Assembly: GCA_902767275.1 (NCBI GenBank)
Contig: CACXGY010000114.1
Coordinates: 1-44,757 of the forward strand
Source of the DNA: an uncultured bacterium
GTDB lineage: Bacteria; Cyanobacteriota; Vampirovibrionia; Gastranaerophilales; Gastranaerophilaceae
Length of the DNA stretch: 44,757 nucleotides
Reading direction: 5' to 3'
Within the stretch, counting starts at the first letter, position 1; each line of letters begins with the position of its first letter. Under the pieces are notes generated by a model. That model was not told where the DNA came from, did not search any database, and was given only the letters and a program-made list of their open reading frames with translations. The translations under genes and the position numbers were made by a program. Below, in pieces: positions 35,046 to 44,469 of the stretch.

Positions 35046-36586
35046 TAGAACACCAAATTTTTAATCAAAAGTACTTGAATATCTCCGCAATCAAGTGTTG
35101 TTTTGATTTTACCGTTTGAATATTCATTATCAACATTCTTTTGAACTCTAAGATTTAGTATTTTATATTTATTATTAAATTTAGGTACTTTTACAATAAC
35201 ATTTTGCTTGTTTTTAAAATCTAAATTCCCGATAACAATAACAGATGCATTGTTCATTACTCTTGCATAAGCAAAGACTTTAGGATTTGAAGTCTTTAAT
35301 TGAGTAAATGAAGCATTACTTAAATTTTGTGCATAATATTTTTTGAACTGATTAGCGAGAATAAATTCTTCATATATAGAGTAGTTGTTTCCACCGGGTT
35401 TTCTTGAAAAATTAAAAATATCAATTTTGCCGTTGTGAGTAAAATAGTATTCATCATCCGTGAAAGACTGTGGTGCATATTTGTTTGCCCAAGGGTAATT
35501 ATATGTATCTCCGGTCGGAAATCCGTCAATATAATACGAATTAAGAGGTAGTGTAGAATTTAACCATATAATCATTTTAGAAAAATTTTCCCCATTTATC
35601 AAAATCGGACTTATCTCATCGTGAGTTGTAAAACTTCCTACTACACTTTTTTCATTATTAAACTTTCTGAACATTTTCAAATCATCTTGAACCATTGTCA
35701 TAAAGTCTTTTGCACTAGTTATATTTTTTAAATTAAAATAACTTCCTAAATACCCGTCAAATCCTGCCTTAAGAAGTTCTTCAGAAGGTGTGCATATTGC
35801 TTTTGACGATACCGAATCTGTCCATAATTTTGACGATTCTGCTAAAAAAAGGAATTCAGAATCTTTATCTTTTGCATATTTAATCAATTCTTTCCAAAAC
35901 AGAGGGGACTTCAGCCCTGCTACATCCGCTCTTATACCGTCTGCACCGATATTAATAGCCATATCAATAAAAGATTTGTGTGCTTTCATAACATCTTCGT
36001 TTATTGTTGTTAAATCGGCTGTGTCAAAAAGTCGGACATCAGACCAATCAAGCGGAATTATTGGATTTCCGTCTTTATCTTTCATAAATAGTTCAGGATG
36101 TTCTATGAACATGTCATAAGAACCGCAACTCGGCAAATCTATCATAACTCGGATGTTTCTGTTGTGACATTCTTTTATGAATCGTTTTGCTTGCATTATA
36201 CCTGATTGTGATGATTTTTTCGACACTAATTGAGGGTTTATTTCGTTAAAACTGGAGATTGAGTATAGAGAACCTGCTGTTCCAAATGATTTAAGTTTAC
36301 CTATTTTGGTTATAGGTAATATATGCAGAGTATTTATTCCCATTTTGCTCAGGTTATCAAGTTCTTCTATTGCGTTTAAAAAGTTACCGCTTTCTTCGTT
36401 TTCATCAATAAGTTCGTTACCGTTTAAATCTTTGGCATTAAATGTGCGAATATTGATAGTGTATATTATTGCGTTATTTTTTAGGAATAATGTTCTTAAA
36501 TCATTATGCCAATCTCCGGAAATATTTTTTGCCGTTGCCGGTAGAGTAATCATTATAAGAGTAAATAATAATAAAAATTTTTTCAT
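35045..36586 (-). CDS. Secreted GH13 (alpha-amylase family) glycoside hydrolase
   Basis: A 513-aa protein with a signal peptide (about 1-19, ending ATA). The (beta/alpha)8 barrel has nucleophile Asp221 in GADGIRADVAG, acid/base Glu250 in FLFLAES and the transition-state Asp323 in SFTTHDE. Conserved region I reads VMIDLPSCGS and lacks the usual Asn-His pair, so substrate contacts differ from classical amylases. A C-terminal beta domain (about 430-513) follows. Export suggests action on periplasmic or external alpha-glucans. It could also be a transglycosylase or an inactive homologue, though the catalytic triad is complete. Co-translated with the EamA gene. Confidence 0.85.
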   Translation of the reverse strand: MKKFLLLFTLIMITLPATAKNISGDWHNDLRTLFLKNNAIIYTINIRTFNAKDLNGNELIDENEESGNFLNAIEELDNLSKMGINTLHILPITKIGKLKSFGTAGSLYSISSFNEINPQLVSKKSSQSGIMQAKRFIKECHNRNIRVMIDLPSCGSYDMFIEHPELFMKDKDGNPIIPLDWSDVRLFDTADLTTINEDVMKAHKSFIDMAINIGADGIRADVAGLKSPLFWKELIKYAKDKDSEFLFLAESSKLWTDSVSSKAICTPSEELLKAGFDGYLGSYFNLKNITSAKDFMTMVQDDLKMFRKFNNEKSVVGSFTTHDEISPILINGENFSKMIIWLNSTLPLNSYYIDGFPTGDTYNYPWANKYAPQSFTDDEYYFTHNGKIDIFNFSRKPGGNNYSIYEEFILANQFKKYYAQNLSNASFTQLKTSNPKVFAYARVMNNASVIVIGNLDFKNKQNVIVKVPKFNNKYKILNLRVQKNVDNEYSNGKIKTTLDCGDIQVLLIKNLVF

Positions 36587-36688
36587 AAAAACCCCTAATC
36601 TATAAATATAATATCACAATAATCATTAATTATATTAAATTTTATTCTCTTTATGATACAATATTTTCAATATGAGAGGATAATTATT

Positions 36689-38251
36689 ATGAAAAAGTTT
36701 TATGCAACTACAGCAATAGATTATGTGAACGGTGCTCCACATATAGGTCACGCTTATGAAAAAATATTGTCTGATGTTATCTATAGACACTATACTCAGC
36801 GTTGTGATAATACGTTTATGTTAACAGGAACGGATGAACACGGAATTAAAATTCAAAAGACGGCGGCTAGTCGTGGTATAACACCTAAAGAATTGTGTGA
36901 TGAAAATTCTCAACAATTTAAAGATGCATGGAAAGCATTAGATTTTAATTATTCTCATTTTGTAAGAACAACTGATGAACAACATGTTAAAGTAGTACAG
37001 CATATATTTAAAAAACTTGTTGAACAAGGCGATATTTATAAGAATAAATATACAGGTTTGTATTGCAGCGGATGCGAGGCTTTTTTGAGTGAAAAAGATT
37101 TAACCGAAGACGGCTTATGTCCTGATCATTTAAAGAAACCTGAAGAAGTATCAGAAGAAAATTATTTCTTCAAATTAACCAAGTATAAAGATGCAATTGC
37201 TAAGCATATAAAACAAAATCCTGATTTTATAGTTCCGTCATTCAGAGCAAACGAGGTTTTAAACCAATTAGAGAGTATTGAAGATATATCTGTCTCAAGA
37301 GCAAAAACCAATGTGGATTGGTCTATTGATGTATTGGATGATCCTGAGCAAGGTATTTATGTCTGGATAGATGCACTTTCTAATTATATTACTGCAATAG
37401 GTTATGATGTTGACGGTGGAAGCGAACAATTCAAATCTCTATGGCCTTGTGATGTGCATATAATAGGAAAAGATATTTTAAAATTCCATAGTATTTATTG
37501 GATAGGTATTTTAATGGCACTTGGATTACCATTGCCAAAACATATTTTTGCACACGGATGGATTACTATTGATGAAACTAAAATGTCAAAATCTCTGGGA
37601 AATGTTATTTCTCCGACTAGCGTTTTAGAAAGTTTTGAGTTAGAAAAACCTGATGCTTTAAGATATTATATGGCAACTTCTGCTCCTTGCGGAAAAGATG
37701 GTAATTATTCCGATATTGATTTTAAAGAAAAGGTTAATGCACATTTAGCAAATTCTATGGGGAACCTTTTGAACAGAACTTTATCAATGCTTGTAAAATA
37801 TTTTGACGGAGATATTAAACCTGAATTTAAAGTTCCATCTCCATTAGTGGATAAAGCAATTTCGGCAGTAAAAGATGTAATGCATCATTTTGATTATTTT
37901 GAAATACAAGAGGCTGCTCAGAAGATAATGGAAATCGTTGATGAAACAAATAAATATGTAACGGATTCAGAGCCTTGGTCTTTGGCAAAAAATGGAGAAA
38001 ATGATAAATGCGGACAAGTACTTACAACAGTATTAGAAGTTATGTGTGTTGTAGCGTCTTTAATTTACCCTTATTGCCCTAATATAGCACAATCAATGGC
38101 AGAACAGTTGTCTTATGATATGAAATCAGTGAAATTACAAGATATAAAAGGCAATAATATAAAAGTCGGACATTTGATTGATAAAGCAAATATAAAACCT
38201 GTATTTTTGCGATTAGACAGTGAACTGGCAGATAAATCTCAGAAAAAGTAG
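36689..38251 (+). CDS. metG: Methionyl-tRNA synthetase
   Basis: A 520-aa class Ia synthetase that charges initiator and elongator tRNA-Met. It has HIGH (His18-Ile-Gly-His21 in NGAPHIGHAYEK) and KMSKSLGN (about 299-306). A zinc-binding insert carries CSGCEAFLSEKDL and a later CPDH, suggesting a single metal knuckle. The C-terminal tRNA-binding EMAP domain of the long form is missing, as in many bacteria. The start at 36689 is chosen because AGAGG lies about 8 nt upstream; an in-frame ATG at 36653 has no ribosome site and overlaps a TACAAT promoter-like box. Confidence 0.96.
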   Translation: MKKFYATTAIDYVNGAPHIGHAYEKILSDVIYRHYTQRCDNTFMLTGTDEHGIKIQKTAASRGITPKELCDENSQQFKDAWKALDFNYSHFVRTTDEQHVKVVQHIFKKLVEQGDIYKNKYTGLYCSGCEAFLSEKDLTEDGLCPDHLKKPEEVSEENYFFKLTKYKDAIAKHIKQNPDFIVPSFRANEVLNQLESIEDISVSRAKTNVDWSIDVLDDPEQGIYVWIDALSNYITAIGYDVDGGSEQFKSLWPCDVHIIGKDILKFHSIYWIGILMALGLPLPKHIFAHGWITIDETKMSKSLGNVISPTSVLESFELEKPDALRYYMATSAPCGKDGNYSDIDFKEKVNAHLANSMGNLLNRTLSMLVKYFDGDIKPEFKVPSPLVDKAISAVKDVMHHFDYFEIQEAAQKIMEIVDETNKYVTDSEPWSLAKNGENDKCGQVLTTVLEVMCVVASLIYPYCPNIAQSMAEQLSYDMKSVKLQDIKGNNIKVGHLIDKANIKPVFLRLDSELADKSQKK

Positions 38252-38383
38252 ATAAAGATAGTTTTATAATTTAGGTATAGGACAGTGTTTTGGAAAGTCT
38301 ATATTTGATAGTTTTAACATGCCTGATACCCTTTGAAAACTGCTTAATATTTGTAACAATAGCGAATATTAGAACTCTGTTTT

Positions 38384-38392
38384 TGTTATAAT
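38384..38392 (+). promoter_or_regulatory. Extended -10 promoter of the heptose/lipid A operon
   Basis: TGTTATAAT is a perfect extended -10, about 20 nt before the heptose adenylyltransferase ATG. No -35 hexamer is seen at 17 nt spacing. The expected transcript start near 38399 gives a very short leader that just includes AGGAG (38401-38405). The preceding 130 nt after metG hold nothing recognised. Confidence 0.55.
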
Positions 38393-38411
38393 TTTGCTAT
38401 AGGAGTTTAGT

Positions 38412-38885
38412 ATGGGGCAGATTATAAGCAGAAAGAGTGTCGCTGATTTTGTAAAGAAACTGCATGATGCAGGCAAGACAGTTGTTGCTACAAATGGTTG
38501 TTTTGATATTTTGCATGTAGGTCATGTTCGTTATTTGCAAAAAACAAAATCTTTTGCTGATTATTCTATTGTTTTGTTAAATTCTGATAAATCAGTAAAA
38601 AGTATAAAAGGCGAAAACCGTCCCATAAATAATGAAAATGACAGAGCAGAGATATTGACAGCATTAAGTTGTGTTGATTTTGTAGTTTTATTTGATGAAG
38701 ATAGTCCTGCCATGTTATTAGATGAAATAAAACCCGATGTTTATACAAAGGGTGCGGATTATACAATGGATACTCTCCCTGAAAGAGAAATTATGATTAA
38801 AAACGGAACAAAAGTAGAATTTATCGAGTTTGTTCAGGGAAAATCTACAACAGGTTTAATAGAGAAAATTAATAATAAGGAGTAA
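38412..38885 (+). CDS. rfaE2: D-glycero-beta-D-manno-heptose 1-phosphate adenylyltransferase
   Basis: A 157-aa nucleotidyltransferase matching the C-terminal half of E. coli HldE, here a stand-alone protein. It makes ADP-heptose for the LPS inner core. The cytidylyltransferase-type motif HVGH (35-38) in TNGCFDILHVGHVRYLQ is intact, as is the late KSTTGLIEKI. The kinase half (hldA), gmhA and gmhB are not in this window. It lies 3 nt before lpxD and heads the lipid A gene run. Confidence 0.92.
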   Translation: MGQIISRKSVADFVKKLHDAGKTVVATNGCFDILHVGHVRYLQKTKSFADYSIVLLNSDKSVKSIKGENRPINNENDRAEILTALSCVDFVVLFDEDSPAMLLDEIKPDVYTKGADYTMDTLPEREIMIKNGTKVEFIEFVQGKSTTGLIEKINNKE

Positions 38886-38888
38886 AAA

Positions 38889-39986
38889 ATGAAATCTTTT
38901 ACATTGGAACAAATTGCTAAAGTTACAGATGGTATGTTGAGTAAATCGGCTGATGTGTCTATTACAAAGATAGCACCACCTCTTTTGGCAGATGAACATA
39001 CATTAGCACTTGCACTTGGAGAAGAAGAAATTGAAAACCTTTCAAAAACAGGAGCAAAAGCAGCACTTGTTCCATTGGGAGTTAATATAGAGGGTTTCTC
39101 TACAATCGAAGTTGAAAGACCTCGTCTTGCTATGATGAAACTTATTACAATGTTTTATGAAGAACCTCAAACAAATGAAGGTATCCATCCGACAGCGGTT
39201 ATTCATCCTGAAGCAAAAATAGGGGAAAATGTTTCCCTTGGACCTAATGTTGTTTTAGCAAAAGGTGCAGTAATCGGTGATAATACAAAAATTTTAGCAA
39301 ATTGTTATATTGGTAATAATGCTGTTATCGGTTCAGATTGTTTCTTCCATCCGGGGGTAAATGTCGGAGATAGAGTTCAAGTAGGGAACAAATGTATCCT
39401 TCATCACGGTGTTTCTCTCGGGGCTGACGGATTTAGTTTTGTTACTGAAAATCCTAATAATATCGAACAAGCAAGAAAAGACGGAGAAATTAAAGATACC
39501 GGTAAAGAACACGTTATCTTTAAGATTAATTCTTTAGGTTCTGTTATTATAGGCAACAACGTTGAAATAGGTGCAAATACTACAATAGACAGAGGAACTA
39601 TAGAAAATACTACTGTTGGAGATAACACAAAGATTGATAACCTAGTAATGATTGGTCATAATTGTAAAATAGGTTCAGGCTGTATGATAGTATCTCAAGT
39701 CGGGATTGCAGGCAGTTGCGAAATAGGTGATAGAGTTGTTCTTGCCGGTCAAGCAGGACTCGCTGATCATATTAAAATCGGTGCGGATTCAATTATTGCT
39801 GCTAAAGCAGGTGTGACAAAGAGTTTTCCTGAAAAATCTATTGTTGTTGGTGCTCCTGCCGTTCCTAGAAAAGAATTTATTAAGCAATTAAAGATTATGA
39901 AAGATGCAGGGGAATTAATTAAGAAATTTAAACAATATGAGCCGCTTCTTTCTTCTTTCGAAAGTGAACATAGTACAGAAGTGTAA
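38889..39986 (+). CDS. lpxD: UDP-3-O-acylglucosamine N-acyltransferase
   Basis: Third step of lipid A synthesis: transfers a hydroxyacyl chain to the amino group of UDP-3-O-acyl-glucosamine. The 365-aa protein has an N-terminal uridine-binding domain (about 1-100, [18 protein letters not shown]) and a hexapeptide-repeat beta-helix ([20 protein letters not shown]). The catalytic histidine region is [13 protein letters not shown], then [15 protein letters not shown] helical C-terminal extension (about 335-365) closes the trimer. AAGGAG overlaps the previous stop codon. Confidence 0.96.
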   Translation: MKSFTLEQIAKVTDGMLSKSADVSITKIAPPLLADEHTLALALGEEEIENLSKTGAKAALVPLGVNIEGFSTIEVERPRLAMMKLITMFYEEPQTNEGIHPTAVIHPEAKIGENVSLGPNVVLAKGAVIGDNTKILANCYIGNNAVIGSDCFFHPGVNVGDRVQVGNKCILHHGVSLGADGFSFVTENPNNIEQARKDGEIKDTGKEHVIFKINSLGSVIIGNNVEIGANTTIDRGTIENTTVGDNTKIDNLVMIGHNCKIGSGCMIVSQVGIAGSCEIGDRVVLAGQAGLADHIKIGADSIIAAKAGVTKSFPEKSIVVGAPAVPRKEFIKQLKIMKDAGELIKKFKQYEPLLSSFESEHSTEV

Positions 39987-40005
39987 ATTTGGGTAATTTA
40001 AACAA

Positions 40006-40848
40006 ATGACAACTATTTCTAAAGAAATAAATACACAGGGTAATACATTAATGAAAAATTATGACTGTAAGGTTTTAATCAAACCTTCATCATTAGGTAA
40101 AATTCGTGTGTTTGTTAAGAATGAAGAAAAATCTTTTGAAGCAGGTATTGATAATGTTATTTCAACAGAACATTATGTTACTTGGGGCAGTCGTGAACAC
40201 AGAACTTTGCTCGGCGGATATAAATATAAAGCAGGGTTGTGTGAACATTTTATGGCTGCGTGTGCTTTTTTAAGGATTGATTCATTAGATGTTTATTTGT
40301 CTCAAGAAGAATTCCCTATTTTTGACGGCAGTTCGAAAGAATGGATTCGTTTGTTTAAAGATGCCGGGATTGTTAGCAATAAAAAAATTGAAAAGTATAC
40401 TGTTAGTGAACCTGTTTATTATCTAAACGGTAAAACAAGTATGGTTATTTTACCTGATAAAGACTTGAATATTACATATTCTGTAAATTATGATCATAAG
40501 GATTTAAGAAATTGTTGGGTGTCTTTTAATAAAGATAATATAGAAGAAATTATAGAAGCAAGAACGTTTGGTTTTTATAAAGATTTAAAAAAATATCAAA
40601 TGTTGGGTTTTGCTCAAGGGGTAAATATAAATAATACGTTAGGACTTACTGATGACGGATATACAGTAGAATTACGTTCCGACAAAGAACCTGTTAAGCA
40701 TAAAATTCTGGACTTGTTCGGAGATTTGTATCAAACAGGTGTATCCCCTCTTGATATGAAATGTCAGATTCTGGTTAAAGAAGCAGGGCATGCTGTTCAT
40801 ATTAAAACTGCAAAAATTTTAAAAGATAAATTAGTAAAAGTTAAATAA
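40006..40848 (+). CDS. lpxC: UDP-3-O-acyl-N-acetylglucosamine deacetylase
   Basis: Zinc enzyme of the committed step of lipid A synthesis. The 280-aa protein keeps the zinc ligands His81 (in CEHFMAA), His232 and Asp236 (HKILD), the general base Glu80 and the polarising His262 (AGHAVH), and the typical ARTFGF (185-190). It is shorter than E. coli LpxC (305 aa) and divergent at the front: the usual GxGLHSG loop reads GNTLMKNYDC. The first ATG is kept because TTISKEI aligns with the family N-terminus, although the ribosome site is weak. 19 nt after lpxD. Confidence 0.92.
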   Translation: MTTISKEINTQGNTLMKNYDCKVLIKPSSLGKIRVFVKNEEKSFEAGIDNVISTEHYVTWGSREHRTLLGGYKYKAGLCEHFMAACAFLRIDSLDVYLSQEEFPIFDGSSKEWIRLFKDAGIVSNKKIEKYTVSEPVYYLNGKTSMVILPDKDLNITYSVNYDHKDLRNCWVSFNKDNIEEIIEARTFGFYKDLKKYQMLGFAQGVNINNTLGLTDDGYTVELRSDKEPVKHKILDLFGDLYQTGVSPLDMKCQILVKEAGHAVHIKTAKILKDKLVKVK

Positions 40849-40859
40849 AGGAGATGAGT

Positions 40860-41300
40860 ATGAGTGAAGAAACATTAAGTTTTGACATTATGGAAATTAT
40901 GGATATGATTCCACACAGGTATCCGTTTCTATTGGTTGATAGAATAACTGAATGCGTTCCGGGTAAATATTCAAAGGGTTATAAGAATTTAACGATGAAT
41001 GAAGGGTTTTTCCAAGGACATTTCCCGGGTAATCCTATCATGCCCGGGGTTTTACAAATTGAAGCAATGGCTCAATGTTCTGCTCCAATTCTTTGTGCAA
41101 TGCCTGAGTATAAAGGTAAATTAACATTATTCGCAGGAGTTGATAATGTTAGATTTAAAAACATTGTACGTCCGGGAGACAGACTGGATATGTTTGTAGA
41201 ATTAACAAAGGCAAAAGGTCCTATAGCAAAATGTCATGCTATTGGCTCTGTTGACGGTAAAACTGTTGTTGAAGCAGATTTAACTGTTGCTTTAAAATAA
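40860..41300 (+). CDS. fabZ: 3-hydroxyacyl-ACP dehydratase
   Basis: A 146-aa hot-dog-fold dehydratase of type II fatty acid synthesis; it competes with LpxA/LpxD for hydroxyacyl-ACP and is classically clustered with them. IPHRYPFLLVDRI starts the fold. Catalytic His54 lies in QGHFPGNPIMPGV and Glu68 in LQIEAMAQ. The start at 40860 is chosen because AAGGAG lies 6 nt upstream; an ATG at 40854 touches that site. It ends the operon; lpxA, often next, is absent here. Confidence 0.95.
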   Translation: MSEETLSFDIMEIMDMIPHRYPFLLVDRITECVPGKYSKGYKNLTMNEGFFQGHFPGNPIMPGVLQIEAMAQCSAPILCAMPEYKGKLTLFAGVDNVRFKNIVRPGDRLDMFVELTKAKGPIAKCHAIGSVDGKTVVEADLTVALK

Positions 41301-41320
41301 TAATTATAAAAAAATAAAAG

Positions 41321-41358
41321 AACAGATGACTTTTTAATAACGTCATCTGTTTTTTTAT
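41321..41358 (+). terminator. Terminator of the lpx-fabZ operon
   Basis: AACAGATGAC pairs perfectly with GTCATCTGTT around an AT-rich loop and is followed by a run of seven T. It could also act in reverse for nrdG, 11 nt away. Confidence 0.9.
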
Positions 41359-41368
41359 TAATATTATT

Positions 41369-41869
41369 TTAAACATTTACTTCTTCATGAAGAACTATAT
41401 GTCCGGTTTCTAATGTCTTTTTAACATCCATTACTCTTTGATTAGAACTTCCGACCCAGTGGATATTGTTATCATTTAATTCCTGAATAAACTCGCCCTC
41501 ACAAAGAACATCTATGTTTTCAATACCTTGAAGGTGTTCAATTTCTTCCCATTTATAACCTGTGTAAAGCCAAATAGTTTTATTTGGATATTCATTTTTA
41601 CATTTTTCAATTAGTCTGAATACTTCAGATCTATTGAACGGATGAAGCGGATCTCCGCCGCTAAAAGTTATTCCTGATACATAAGGTTTTTCTAAATCGT
41701 CAAACAATTCTTTTTCTGCATCTTCATCAAATGGAATACCACCGCCAACATCCCATGTTTCGGGGTTTTGACAACCTTTGCAGTAATGATTACACCCTGC
41801 AACCCACAGGACTACTCTTAATCCATCTCCATTTAACATATCATCTTTTGTTATATTATGGTAATTCAA
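41369..41869 (-). CDS. nrdG: Anaerobic ribonucleotide reductase activase
   Basis: A 166-aa radical SAM enzyme that installs the glycyl radical on NrdD. The 4Fe-4S motif CNHYCKGC (Cys26, 30 and 33) is at the expected site, followed by QNPETWD and SGGDPL, all family hallmarks. The length is normal. AGAGGG lies about 6 nt before the ATG. It is encoded directly after nrdD on the same strand but separated by a strong hairpin. Confidence 0.96.
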   Translation of the reverse strand: MNYHNITKDDMLNGDGLRVVLWVAGCNHYCKGCQNPETWDVGGGIPFDEDAEKELFDDLEKPYVSGITFSGGDPLHPFNRSEVFRLIEKCKNEYPNKTIWLYTGYKWEEIEHLQGIENIDVLCEGEFIQELNDNNIHWVGSSNQRVMDVKKTLETGHIVLHEEVNV

Positions 41870-41885
41870 TTTTTATCCCTCTTAT

Positions 41886-41940
41886 TTTTTAAAAAATACT
41901 AGGCATTAAGATTTAGAAAATCTTAGTGCCTAAGTATTTT
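41886..41940 (-). terminator. Strong intercistronic hairpin between nrdD and nrdG
   Basis: On the minus strand AAAATACTTAGGCACTAAGAT pairs with ATCTTAATGCCTAGTATTTT nearly throughout (one bulge, one G-U), followed by a T run. Placed between the nrdD stop and the nrdG ribosome site, it could be a partial terminator that lowers nrdG expression relative to nrdD, or an RNA-stabilising stem. Confidence 0.75.
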
Positions 41941-41954
41941 AAAATCTTAAAATT

Positions 41955-44243
41955 TTACATACTGATACGGTCTTTGATTTCTTCCATCTTGTGATCAGCA
42001 AGACGAGAATCGCCTTTTACACGAGAATAAGATAAATAGCCGTTCATACGGTCAATTTTTGTCAAATTACGACTACCGCATTTTGGACATACATCCATAT
42101 TTAATTCTTCGTGTCCGCAGTCATCACAATAGGAGAGTGAAAGGTTAACACCTTCATAAAATCCCATATCCATTGCTCTTAAAATCAATGTTTTAACCGC
42201 TTCTGTATTATAATCCAGCGGATATTTAACATATTGAATTTTTCCGCCGTTCATCAAATCCCAGAAACGTTTTTCGCAATCTTGTTTTTCGATTGGTGTA
42301 ATTTGTTCGCTAACATGGCAGTGGAAACTGTTTGAAACATAAGGTTTATCTGAAACATTTGCCACTACACCATATTTTTTGCGGAATTGCTTTACTTGTA
42401 AACCGCAAAGGTTTTCAGCAGGAGTTCCGTAAAGTGCGTATAAATAACCGTCTTCTTTCTTAAATTCATTAACTTTTTTGTTAATATATTCCATAACCTC
42501 TATTGCGAATTGACCGTCTTCAACAATAGATTTTCCGTTATGTAACTCTTGCAACTCATTCAATGCTGTGATACCAAATGAAGCAGTTGCTGATTTAAGA
42601 ATAGGTTTAATTTTGTCGTGAATACCTAAGTGTCCACCGTAGAACCCACCTTCACAATAAGCGAGAGGGTTTACAGATGCTTTCATTTCGCCCAAGTATT
42701 CGTAAGTTCTTATATGAAGATTTCTTATTAATTCCATATAATAATCAAGAACTTCATAAAAATCCTTACTTTCTTTTTTAGCCTTAGCATAAATCATAGG
42801 TAAGTGTAAACTTATTGCACCAATATTGAAACGACCTACAAAAATAGGAGTATCGTTTTCATCGGCAGGTTCAGCACCACCTCTTTCAAACCAAGGCGAT
42901 AAGAATGCACGGCATCCCATTGGAGAAACAACTTTGCCGTATTTTTTATACATTGAAGCAACATATCCTTCTCCTGACAGAGATAACCAATCAGGGTACA
43001 TAGTTCTTTTTGAGCATTCAATACCTGCTTCAAATACATCGTGGTTAATTTTACCTTCTCCATGAAGATTCTTATCATATAAGAACACTATCTTAGGGAA
43101 TAATGTAGGTTTTTTGTTACCTTTTTTACCTTGACCGTTCATGTGAACTTTTAATAAAGCAATTGTAGCCATTTTTTCGTATTCGCTGGTTCCTAAACCT
43201 GCAGTAACAGTAATAAACGGATAATCGCCTCTGGATGATGCTACTGTATTAAACTTATATTCCCAACCTTGGAAACCTTGTTCATAGTCATTCTTTACAT
43301 CAGCCATTGCTGCTTCTCTTGCTTTTTCAAAAGACAGACCCAAGCATAAATACTTTTCATTTTGTCTTGTAAATGTTCTTTCTGCATAAGGTGCAAGTAA
43401 TTTATCAACCTCAGCAACTGTAAAGCCGCCATATTGTTGACTTGCTGCTGCCATTACTATATCACCGATAACATCAAAGGCTACATCTAATGATTTTGGT
43501 TCATTGTACCAAATATTACCCATTTCAAATCCGCCTTTAAGTACAGATGCAACATCAAATAAACAACAGTTCATTGTGTCACGTCTTGCAGACATATCGT
43601 GAATATAAATGTAACCATCTCTAATTGCTTGAAGTTCGTCTACATTCAAGAAGAACTTCTTGTATAATTCTTTATTTAATTCATTGAAAATCAAAGAACG
43701 TTTGGTAGATACAAGTGTAGAATCGGCATTTGAGTTTTCTTTATCGCCGATATACATAATTCTTTGAGATTCTTGATAAACTTTGTCTAACATTTTGACA
43801 AAATCAATTTTATAGTTTCTGTAATCTCTGTAACTTTTTGCTACTTTAGGATTAACATCTTCTAATGCACTTTCAACTATGCTATGAATTTTCACAATCT
43901 CAACATTGCTGTAACCGAGAGACAAAACGCTTTTATTTACAAGGTTGCAGATTTGGTTGATCTCGTCAGTATCTAATTCAATAAGCATTCTGGCTGCAGA
44001 TTTTTTGATTGCTGTAACTACTTTAGAAATGTCGTATGCTTCTAAAGTTCCGTCTTTTTTTACAATTTGAATTTTGTCGGTTGACATTTTTGTACCTATG
44101 TCAACGATTTTGTTAGTGTTGATTTCAACAGAATTTTCTTCAAGTGCTTTTTTTACGGTAGCACCTTTGATTGAGTTTGTGACGCTAGATGATACGCCTT
44201 TGAACCCAACAACTTCACCATTTTTTACAGTTGTCTCTTCCAT
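41955..44243 (-). CDS. nrdD: Anaerobic ribonucleoside-triphosphate reductase
   Basis: A 762-aa glycyl-radical enzyme that reduces NTPs to dNTPs without oxygen. An N-terminal extension of about 50 residues precedes an ATP-cone domain (IQIVKKDGTLEAYDISKV, about 57-140) for allosteric control. The catalytic core contains SPMGCRAFLSPWF with the active cysteine. The C-terminal zinc site CDDCGHEELNMDVCPKCG is followed by the radical loop RMNGYLS, with Gly735 the predicted radical site. GAGGAG lies about 10 nt before the ATG. As no aerobic reductase is seen, this supports an anaerobic life, within the limits of the window. Confidence 0.96.
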   Translation of the reverse strand: MEETTVKNGEVVGFKGVSSSVTNSIKGATVKKALEENSVEINTNKIVDIGTKMSTDKIQIVKKDGTLEAYDISKVVTAIKKSAARMLIELDTDEINQICNLVNKSVLSLGYSNVEIVKIHSIVESALEDVNPKVAKSYRDYRNYKIDFVKMLDKVYQESQRIMYIGDKENSNADSTLVSTKRSLIFNELNKELYKKFFLNVDELQAIRDGYIYIHDMSARRDTMNCCLFDVASVLKGGFEMGNIWYNEPKSLDVAFDVIGDIVMAAASQQYGGFTVAEVDKLLAPYAERTFTRQNEKYLCLGLSFEKAREAAMADVKNDYEQGFQGWEYKFNTVASSRGDYPFITVTAGLGTSEYEKMATIALLKVHMNGQGKKGNKKPTLFPKIVFLYDKNLHGEGKINHDVFEAGIECSKRTMYPDWLSLSGEGYVASMYKKYGKVVSPMGCRAFLSPWFERGGAEPADENDTPIFVGRFNIGAISLHLPMIYAKAKKESKDFYEVLDYYMELIRNLHIRTYEYLGEMKASVNPLAYCEGGFYGGHLGIHDKIKPILKSATASFGITALNELQELHNGKSIVEDGQFAIEVMEYINKKVNEFKKEDGYLYALYGTPAENLCGLQVKQFRKKYGVVANVSDKPYVSNSFHCHVSEQITPIEKQDCEKRFWDLMNGGKIQYVKYPLDYNTEAVKTLILRAMDMGFYEGVNLSLSYCDDCGHEELNMDVCPKCGSRNLTKIDRMNGYLSYSRVKGDSRLADHKMEEIKDRISM

Positions 44244-44354
44244 AGATTTTAAATCTCCTCAGCCCACCAATTTTTTCAACTAACCTTTTTTTATCCATTT
44301 GTGACTGTTGATGGACTATTTTTACTAAAATTTCCCATTTATTAACTTTTTAAT

Positions 44355-44383
44355 ATTGTAGCACTAACACCTTATCTTGTTAA
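44355..44383 (-). promoter_or_regulatory. nrdD promoter
   Basis: On the minus strand TTAACA, a 17-nt spacer and TACAAT, with TGC before the -10 giving an extended -10, form the best sigma-70-type promoter in the window. The predicted start lies near 44348, leaving a leader of about 105 nt. No clear NrdR box pair was found around it. Confidence 0.7.
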
Positions 44384-44469
44384 GTGAAATTTTCCATGTT
44401 TCATCCGTTTGTATGATTAATATTTAGCATGCTTTTTTTTGAAAATACATGCCTAGACGGTTTCAAGTA

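Noticed and set aside
38252..38383. Small gene between metG and the heptose adenylyltransferase
   Set aside because: Stops are frequent in all frames and no ribosome site precedes a usable start codon.
44244..44348. Cobalamin or purine riboswitch in the nrdD leader
   Set aside because: The leader of about 105 nt has only a weak TCCAT/ATGGA hairpin and none of the conserved cores I would expect.
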